Source: Phenylobacterium sp.
Lineage (GTDB): Bacteria > Pseudomonadota > Alphaproteobacteria > Caulobacterales > Caulobacteraceae
Reading direction: 5' to 3'
DNA length: 64,000 nucleotides
Assembly (NCBI RefSeq): GCF_004799515.1
Contig: NZ_SSMX01000027.1
Coordinates: forward strand, 1-64,000
Numbering within the stretch: position 1 is the stretch's first letter; every line of letters begins with the position of its first letter. The translations under genes and the position numbers were made by a program. Below, piece by piece: positions 56,409-64,000 of this stretch. Under the pieces are notes generated by a model. That model worked only from the letters and a program-made list of their open reading frames with translations. It searched no databases and was not told the DNA's origin.

Positions 56409-56708
56409 TCAGGCCGCCTGGGCCTGCTCGGCGAGCTTGGCCTTCAGCTGGCGCTTGATCTTCAGCGCGCGGGCCGAGAGGTCCTCGTCGCTGGCCTTCA
56501 GCAGGAACGGGTCGAGGCCGCCCTTGAAGTCGAGCGTGCGCAGGGCCGCATTGGTCACGCGCAGCTTGAAGGTCTGGCCCAGCGCCTCGGACTGCAGGCT
56601 GGCGGGCGACAGCGCCGGCAGGAAGCGGCGCTTGGTCTTGATGTTCGAGTGGCTCACGTTGTGGCCGACCATCGGGCCGACACCGGTGAGTTCGCAACGA
56701 CGCGACAT
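56409..56708 (-). CDS. rpmB: 50S ribosomal protein L28
   Basis: A 99-residue ribosomal protein: MSRRCELTGVGPMVGHNVSH, then SNIKTKRRFLPALSPASLQS and KLRVTNAALRTLDFKGGLDP. Has the alphaproteobacterial C-terminal helix (SARALKIKRQLKAKLAEQAQ). Monocistronic, with a terminator downstream. Confidence 0.97.
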   Translation of the reverse strand: MSRRCELTGVGPMVGHNVSHSNIKTKRRFLPALSPASLQSEALGQTFKLRVTNAALRTLDFKGGLDPFLLKASDEDLSARALKIKRQLKAKLAEQAQAA

Positions 56709-57023
56709 GGGAAGAATACCTTCGCGAAAACAGGATCGCCGCGGGCCGGGCCCGCGCGAGAGCGGGCGATATAGAGGAAGGCCGGCCTCCGCGTCAAGGC
56801 GAGGCGGCGCGGGGCGCGTCAGAACCTGCGCTTTCCGGGGCGGAAAGCTTGGCCGTCTTGTGCCGCAAGAGCTTTGCTATACAATATGTTGCGGTGAACA
56901 AAGGCTGAATCGAGCGAGGTCGCTGATTCGGTCCTGATTCGTTGCGGCCGTGTTCCCGCGGCCGATTTGCCGCTAGACCAGCCCCTCATCGCGTCACCGG
57001 TTCAAACGGCGAAGAGGCCAACC
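56709..57023. promoter_or_regulatory. 315-base divergent intergenic region with three clustered GANTC sites
   Basis: Between rpmB and the nucleosidase gene. GANTC sites at 56907-56911, 56925-56929 and 56936-56940 lie within 34 bases; the first two frame an inverted repeat (AGCGA-GG-TCGCT, about 56913-56924). CcrM methylates GANTC in Caulobacterales and clustered sites in promoters mark cell-cycle-regulated genes. The region also holds an AT-rich stretch (about 56875-56892, CTATACAATATG) that may be a -10 box. No gene seen here. Confidence 0.5.
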
Positions 57024-57776
57024 GTGTACGGCATCCTGTGCGCCACGATCGAGGAACTGACCGCGTTGAAGGCGCGCCTCGACGTCGAGGCCGAGCCCGA
57101 GCGCCACGGGCCGACGCGCGTCTGGCGCGGCCGCTTCGAGGGCCGGCCCCTGGTGCTGGCGCAGGCTGGTATCGGCAAGGTCAACGCCGCGGCCGCCGCC
57201 ACCCTGCTGCTCAGCCTGTTCGAGGCCAAGACCCTGATCTTCTCCGGCGTGGCCGGCGGGCTCGATCCCGACCTGCCAGTGGGCGCCCTGCTACTCGCGG
57301 ACCGCCTGGCGATCCACGATTACGGCGTGGTGGCGCAAGGCCGCCTGACCTCCACCGCCTCGGGCCAGATCCCGCTGGGCGCGCCAGAGCTGGAGAGCCT
57401 GGCGCCGGTCCCGCCGCCGGTCGCCGAGACCCTGGCGCGGCTGGCCGAGGCGCTGGGCCCTGAGGCCGACGGGCCGGTGCGCCTGGGCGGCGTCATCACC
57501 GCCGACTACTTCCTGAACTGCGCCGAGACCCGCGACAGCCTGCACGCCCGCTTCGCCGCCCAGGCCATCGACATGGAGTCGGGCGCGGTGAACCAAGTGG
57601 CCGAGGCCTGGGGCGCGCCGCTCTACGTCATCCGCACCCTCTCCGACTTGGCCGGCGAGGAGAGCCACGTCTCCTATCCGCAGATGGCCCAGATGGCGGC
57701 GCACAACTCGGCGCTCGCGGTCATGGCGCTCCTGCCCCTGCTGGCGGCGATGGACGGCGATGAGGCGCGCCCCTAG
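57024..57776 (+). CDS. 5'-methylthioadenosine/S-adenosylhomocysteine nucleosidase-like protein
   Basis: A 250-residue purine-nucleosidase-family enzyme: VYGILCATIEELTALKARLD, LAQAGIGKVNAAAAATLLLS, FSGVAGGLDPDLPVGALLLA, the acidic DMESGAVNQVAEAWGAP (catalytic ribose-binding Glu) and RTLSDLAGEES (Asp). It would hydrolyse MTA or SAH for the methionine salvage cycle. Start is GTG at 57024 after AAGAGG; a TTG at 56967 would add 19 non-conserved residues. cdd follows after 12 bases. Confidence 0.85.
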   Translation: MYGILCATIEELTALKARLDVEAEPERHGPTRVWRGRFEGRPLVLAQAGIGKVNAAAAATLLLSLFEAKTLIFSGVAGGLDPDLPVGALLLADRLAIHDYGVVAQGRLTSTASGQIPLGAPELESLAPVPPPVAETLARLAEALGPEADGPVRLGGVITADYFLNCAETRDSLHARFAAQAIDMESGAVNQVAEAWGAPLYVIRTLSDLAGEESHVSYPQMAQMAAHNSALAVMALLPLLAAMDGDEARP

Positions 57777-57788
57777 ACCTATCGTCCG

Positions 57789-58211
57789 ATGACCGACGCC
57801 GCCCAGATCACTGGCAAGATCGCCGACAAGCTGCGCGCCCTCCTGCCCCGGGCGCACGCGCCCTACTCCGGCGTTCAGGTCGCCTGCGCCGTGCAGGGCG
57901 CGGACGGGACCACCCACCTGGGCGTCAACGTCGAGAACGCCGCCTATCCGCAAGGCCTCTGCGCCGAGGCCAGCGCCATCGCGGCGGCGGTGACGGGCGG
58001 GACCGCCGCGCTCACCCGCGTCTACCTGGCCTCGTCCCTGCCCGGCCCGATCTGGCCTTGCGGCGGCTGCCGCCAGAAGATCTTCGAGTTCGCCGCCGAA
58101 GGCTGCGAGGTGGTCAGCCTGGGGGCGGACGGCGCGGTCGAACGCCAAACGATCGAGCAGCTGCTGCCCCTGGGCTTCCGCCTGGACCCCGCGCGCGTCC
58201 GCCGCGCCTAG
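57789..58211 (+). CDS. cdd: Cytidine deaminase
   Basis: A 140-residue zinc enzyme turning (deoxy)cytidine to (deoxy)uridine. Motifs: LPRAHAPYSGVQVACAVQ, GVNVENAAYPQGLCAEASAI (Cys ligand and catalytic Glu) and WPCGGCRQKIFEF (two Cys ligands). Downstream of the nucleosidase gene, so a small nucleoside salvage operon. Confidence 0.93.
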   Translation: MTDAAQITGKIADKLRALLPRAHAPYSGVQVACAVQGADGTTHLGVNVENAAYPQGLCAEASAIAAAVTGGTAALTRVYLASSLPGPIWPCGGCRQKIFEFAAEGCEVVSLGADGAVERQTIEQLLPLGFRLDPARVRRA

Positions 58212-58252
58212 CGACGCTTGCCCGACTCCCGTCGCGCCCCCAAATTCACTCC

Positions 58253-60799
<2,547 letters not shown>

Positions 60800-60809
60800 G
60801 GGGCGGCGC

Positions 60810-61094
<285 letters not shown>

Positions 61095-61114
61095 GGCCGA
61101 ACGGCCACGCGGCA

Positions 61115-61142
61115 TTGACAAGCGCCCGGCGTGCCTTGAAAA
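61115..61142 (+). promoter_or_regulatory. Possible sigma-70-type promoter of fdxA
   Basis: TTGACA at 61115-61120 and a poor TGAAAA-like -10 near 61137-61142, 60 bases upstream of the fdxA ATG. The -35 is convincing; the -10 is weak. Confidence 0.35.
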
Positions 61143-61201
61143 ACCCGCGCCTTCCTCTCAGGTAAGCTCGACCCCAAGGACATCGGAGTACCGACCGCGC
61201 C

Positions 61202-61543
61202 ATGACCTACATCGTGATGGACCCCTGCATCAAATGTAAGTTCATGGACTGCGTGGAGGTGTGCCCGGTCGACTGCTTCTACGAGGGCGAGAATTTCCTG
61301 GCGATCAATCCGGACGAATGCATCGACTGCGGGGTCTGCGAACCGGAGTGCCCGGTGGACGCCATCAAGCCCGACACCGAGGACGACGCCGACGGCAAGT
61401 GGCTGCGGATCAATTCCGAATATTCGAAAGTGTGGCCCAACATTACGGTAAAGGGCGAAGCCCCCGCCGACGCCGAAGCCTTCGAGCGCGAGACCGGCAA
61501 GCTTGAGAAATACTTCTCCGAAAAGCCCGGCCGCGGCTCCTGA
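61202..61543 (+). CDS. fdxA: 7Fe ferredoxin FdxA
   Basis: A 113-residue ferredoxin. Cys patterns [18 protein letters not shown] (3Fe-4S plus the lone Cys) and [14 protein letters not shown] (4Fe-4S) match the 7Fe type. The acidic C-terminal half ([20 protein letters not shown]) is usual. A low-potential electron carrier. Upstream helicase-S4 and downstream carD keep the order commonly found in alphaproteobacteria. Confidence 0.96.
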   Translation: MTYIVMDPCIKCKFMDCVEVCPVDCFYEGENFLAINPDECIDCGVCEPECPVDAIKPDTEDDADGKWLRINSEYSKVWPNITVKGEAPADAEAFERETGKLEKYFSEKPGRGS

Positions 61544-61860
61544 CGCTAGGGAAGTCCGCACGGCCCAGCCTTAGCTCGCGCCGGGCAAGCCTTTCATTCG
61601 GCTTAATTTTATGATACCGTTATTGCTGACGTGGCGACAAGGGCCCCCGGCCTGCCCGTCGTCTTAAAGAAACGCCGATCCGGCGCAGATCCGAAAGGAA
61701 CGGCTCCGGCGAAAGGCGAAGGGTGTCTTAAGAGGTCGACTTCCGTCCGAAACGAAGGTCCAGCCGCGCCGATCTCGCGGAGCGGGTCGCTTTGTCGTTG
61801 GACGGAACATGTCATGGGTCCGCGCTTTGTCCGGCCCCGGAACTTATGAGAGGGTTTTCC
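61544..61860 (+). other. Intergenic leader of carD
   Basis: 317 bases. A -10-like TATGAT lies at 61610-61615, in the AT-rich sequence at 61603-61615. If used, the carD message would have a 5' leader of about 240 bases. An open frame from a GTG at 61631 exists but has a codon pattern and composition unlike genes and is not proposed. No hairpin with T tract seen. Confidence 0.4.
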
Positions 61861-62370
61861 ATGAGCAAGAACGGTCACGATTTCTCGGTTGGCGATCACG
61901 TCGTCTACCCGGCCCATGGCGTGGGCAGCGTACAGGGGATCGAAACTCAAGAAGTCGCCGGTCTGAAGCTCGAGGTCTATGTGATCACTTTCGATCACGA
62001 GAAGATGACGCTGCGCGTGCCGACCGCCAAGGCGCGCACCGCGGGCCTACGCCCGCTGGCCGAGACCAATGTGGTCTCCCAGGCGCTGACCACGCTGAAG
62101 GGCCGCGCGCGGGTGAAGCGCACCATGTGGTCGCGCCGCGCCCAGGAATACGAAGCCAAGATCAACTCCGGCGACCTGATCTCCATCGCCGAGGTGGTGC
62201 GCGACCTGCACCGCGCCGAGAATCAGCCGGAGCAGTCCTACTCTGAGCGCCAGCTCTATGAGAGCGCGCTGGACCGCATGGCCCGCGAAGTCGCCGCCAT
62301 CGAGCGCATCGACCGCGACGCGGCCATCGGCATCCTCAACAAGTCGCTGGTGAAGGCCGTCGCCGCCTAA
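61861..62370 (+). CDS. carD: CarD/CdnL family transcription factor
   Basis: A 169-residue RNA-polymerase-binding factor. N-terminal Tudor-like RNAP-interaction domain: FSVGDHVVYPAHGVGSVQGI, YVITFDHEKMTLRVPTAKA; C-terminal helical DNA-binding domain: LKGRARVKRTMWSRRAQEYE and SGDLISIAEVVRDLHR. In Caulobacter CdnL supports rRNA and metabolic gene transcription. ATG at 61861 starts directly before the Tudor domain; in-frame ATGs upstream are possible but have no family support. A terminator follows. Confidence 0.94.
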   Translation: MSKNGHDFSVGDHVVYPAHGVGSVQGIETQEVAGLKLEVYVITFDHEKMTLRVPTAKARTAGLRPLAETNVVSQALTTLKGRARVKRTMWSRRAQEYEAKINSGDLISIAEVVRDLHRAENQPEQSYSERQLYESALDRMAREVAAIERIDRDAAIGILNKSLVKAVAA

Positions 62371-62399
62371 GGCGCGCGCCGGACGACCAACCTTACGAG

Positions 62400-62424
62400 A
62401 CGCCCAGGTCCGCCTGGGCGTTTT
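62400..62424 (+). terminator. Intrinsic terminator of carD
   Basis: ACGCCCAGG (62400-62408), loop TCCG, CCTGGGCGT (62413-62421) followed by TTTC. Located 30 bases after the carD stop. Confidence 0.85.
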
Positions 62425-62495
62425 CGTTTGCCCTCCGTTTTCCTTGCCCGTGCAGGGTGACAGGCCCGGCCGGCGCCCGTAACACATCGCCGGCC

Positions 62496-63527
62496 ATGGA
62501 AGAGACGTTCCAGCAAGGGATCGCCCTGCACCGCGAGGGCCGCCTCGAGGAGGCCGAGGCGATCTACCGCCAGCTCGTCGATTGGCGGCCGGCCGTGCTG
62601 CACAATCTGGGCGTGATCCTGCGCATCACCGGGCGCCTGGACGAGGCCGAGACCGTCCTGCGCCGCGCCATCGCGGCCAATCCCACCGGCCTGCAGAGCC
62701 GCTACACCCTGGGCATGACCCTGCTGCAGGCGGGCAAGTACGCCGAGGGCTGGGTCCACTACGAGACCCGCTTCCAGCTCCTGCCCAAGCCGCCGTCGCC
62801 GCCACTGCCGGACTGGCGCGGCGAAAGCCTGGCCGGCAAGCGGCTGGTTGTGGTGGGCGAGCAGGGATTGGGCGACCAGATTCTCTTGTCGCGCTTCGTG
62901 GGCATGACCGGCGCCGACGAAGTCGCCTTCGCCTGCGCCCGGCCGCTGGTGCGCCTGCTGTCGGCCCTGCCGGTCGAGGCGTTCAATCCCCGCCAGAGCT
63001 GGGACGAAGGCGGCGGCGGCGACTGCTGGACCTATCTGGGCCAGATCCCGCGCTGGCTGGAGCTGGGGCCGCGGGACGCGCCCGCGCCCTACCTGCCCTG
63101 CCCGCAGCGGCCCGTGTCCGGCGCCGGCCTGATGCTGGAGGGTGCGCCCGGGAACGGCAACAACGCCCGCCGCCTGCCCAGCCTCGCGGTGGCCGCCGCC
63201 ATCCGCGATCTGGCCCCCTTCGTCGACCTCAATCCCGAGGCGAGCGGGGCGCGCGACTTCGCCGACACCGCCGAGACCGTGGCCGGCCTGGAGCGGGTGG
63301 TCAGTGTCGACACCTCCGTGGCGCACCTGGCCGGCGCCATGGGCAAGCCCTGCTGGGTGATGGCGCCCGCCGTGGCCATCGACTGGTGGACGAGTTGGAA
63401 GGACGACCGTTCGGCCTGGTACCCCTCGGTGCGGGTGGTCCGCCAGCGCCAGCCGGGCGACTGGGCCGGCGTCGTCGCCGACCTGACCGGGGTGCTCGCC
63501 CAGCCTGCCGCCCAGGCCGCCGGCTAG
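62496..63527 (+). CDS. TPR-containing glycosyltransferase-like protein
   Basis: A 343-residue protein. Two TPR units at the front (QGIALHREGRLEEAEAIYRQ, LGVILRITGRLDEAETVLRR), TLGMTLLQAGKYAEGWVHYE, then a GT-B-like part with VVVGEQGLGDQILLSRFV and DTSVAHLAGAMGKPCWVMAP, motifs of heptosyltransferase-like (GT9) folds. Such TPR-GT9 proteins in alphaproteobacteria may act in protein or cell-envelope glycosylation; substrate unknown. ATG at 62496; an upstream in-frame start would begin in the terminator region. Confidence 0.85.
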   Translation: MEETFQQGIALHREGRLEEAEAIYRQLVDWRPAVLHNLGVILRITGRLDEAETVLRRAIAANPTGLQSRYTLGMTLLQAGKYAEGWVHYETRFQLLPKPPSPPLPDWRGESLAGKRLVVVGEQGLGDQILLSRFVGMTGADEVAFACARPLVRLLSALPVEAFNPRQSWDEGGGGDCWTYLGQIPRWLELGPRDAPAPYLPCPQRPVSGAGLMLEGAPGNGNNARRLPSLAVAAAIRDLAPFVDLNPEASGARDFADTAETVAGLERVVSVDTSVAHLAGAMGKPCWVMAPAVAIDWWTSWKDDRSAWYPSVRVVRQRQPGDWAGVVADLTGVLAQPAAQAAG

Positions 63528-63536
63528 TCCGCCAAC

Positions 63537-64000
63537 CTAGTCCGCGGGGGCGCCCGCCAGCACGGCCTCAGGCTCCGGCAGAGGCCCGCGGTCCAGCTCC
63601 GCCCGCAGCCGGTCGCGGTCGAGGTCGCCCTCCCAGCCGGCGATCACCAGGGCGCCCACGCCGTTGCCCACGAAGTTGGTCAGCGCCCGGCAGGCGCTCA
63701 TGAACCGGTCGACCCCCACCAGCAAGGCCAAGGAGGCGATCGGCAGGTCCGGGATCACCGCCAGGGTGGCGGCGAGCGTGATGAAGCCCGCCCCCGAGAC
63801 GCCGCTTGCGCCCTTCGACGTCAGCATGGCCACGCCCAGCAGGCTCAGCTCCTGCTGCCAGGTCAGGTGGATGTTGGTCGCTTGCGCCAGGAACAGGGTC
63901 GCCAGCGTCATGTAGATGTTGGTGCCGTCCAGGTTGAACGAATAGCCGGTGGGCACCACCAGGCCGACGGTGGTCTTGCCCGCGCCCAGCCGCTGCAGCT
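63537..64000 (-). CDS. dctA: Dicarboxylate:cation symporter, DctA-type (partial)
   Basis: The C-terminal 153 residues of a dicarboxylate/amino acid:cation symporter; the start lies beyond the window. Visible: [20 protein letters not shown] (the signature substrate-binding motif), [20 protein letters not shown] and [20 protein letters not shown] (sodium/proton site with Asp, Asn). It would import succinate, fumarate and malate. The short C-terminal tail is Asp/Arg-rich. Transcribed toward the end of the TPR-glycosyltransferase gene. Confidence 0.92.
   Translation of the reverse strand, partial: LQRLGAGKTTVGLVVPTGYSFNLDGTNIYMTLATLFLAQATNIHLTWQQELSLLGVAMLTSKGASGVSGAGFITLAATLAVIPDLPIASLALLVGVDRFMSACRALTNFVGNGVGALVIAGWEGDLDRDRLRAELDRGPLPEPEAVLAGAPAD

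Noticed and set aside
61631..61849. A 72-codon frame in the carD leader
   Set aside because: GTG start without ribosome site, Arg/Pro-rich, no similarity; probably chance.

Overview
The window is a 64 kb piece of chromosome from a GC-rich alphaproteobacterium, most likely Caulobacterales and Phenylobacterium-like. This is inferred from gene content: ComF/GrxC/NDUFAF5-type cluster, aerobic CobS/CobT chelatase genes, CarD and SUV3-type helicase next to FdxA, PEPxxWA-CTERM protein, GANTC (CcrM) sites in promoters, and GGAAC-N16/17-CGTT promoters of the alphaproteobacterial general stress sigma factor EcfG/SigT. Genes are tightly packed on both strands, often with ATGA/GTGA start-stop overlaps. 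I see no rRNA, tRNA, CRISPR array, phage block or classical insertion sequence.

Layout. 0-5.5 kb: comF-grxC, divergent from an NDUFAF5-like gene; a stress-type 58-aa gene; a serine hydrolase-mutT-M28 peptidase operon. 5.8-12.2 kb: DEAD-box helicase, a tandem-HTH protein, ppiC-type lipoprotein-argJ, and a thiolase whose 3' end carries a 36-bp duplication. 12.2-17.6 kb: a methyltransferase, secA and small proteins. 17.6-25.5 kb: carotenoid oxygenase divergent from a TetR gene, a frameshifted epoxide hydrolase, a DUF559 nuclease cassette bounded by 57-bp inverted repeats, threonine dehydratase and aldolase, nitronate monooxygenase, accA. 25.7-31.5 kb: xerD and a secreted protein divergent from aroK-aroB-CNNM transporter. 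31.5-36.5 kb: a FAT GUY response regulator behind an EcfG-type promoter, a 28-aa ORF, a TPR protein, bolA/J-domain pair, a thioredoxin-like protein and a glycine-zipper protein. 36.7-45.2 kb: TonB receptor-PAP2 phosphatase divergent from a two-component system; aldo/keto reductase; PQQ dehydrogenase. 45.2-48.9 kb: an excisionase-type regulator-DUF4180 pair divergent from amidohydrolase-membrane protein; a second repeat pair; a TauD-family dioxygenase. 49-54 kb: cobS and cobT separated by three genes (DUF6968-like, DUF3089 hydrolase, DUF1328). 54-64 kb: dienelactone hydrolase, PEP-CTERM protein, rpmB, nucleosidase-cdd, SUV3-like helicase-S4 protein-fdxA-carD, a TPR/glycosyltransferase-like protein, and the C-terminal part of a DctA-type symporter cut by the window edge.

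The most notable signals are: (1) the DUF559 gene fitted exactly between long inverted repeats whose inner hairpins covary, with an empty or collapsed relative of the same repeat pair at 47.9 kb; (2) three separate EcfG-type promoters, each in front of a plausible stress gene; (3) a 36-bp duplication with nested palindromes after the thiolase gene; (4) enzyme-like proteins with altered active sites (NDUFAF5-like SAM motif, M28 peptidase with the Glu pair replaced); and (5) several divergent regulator/target pairs with visible operator palindromes.
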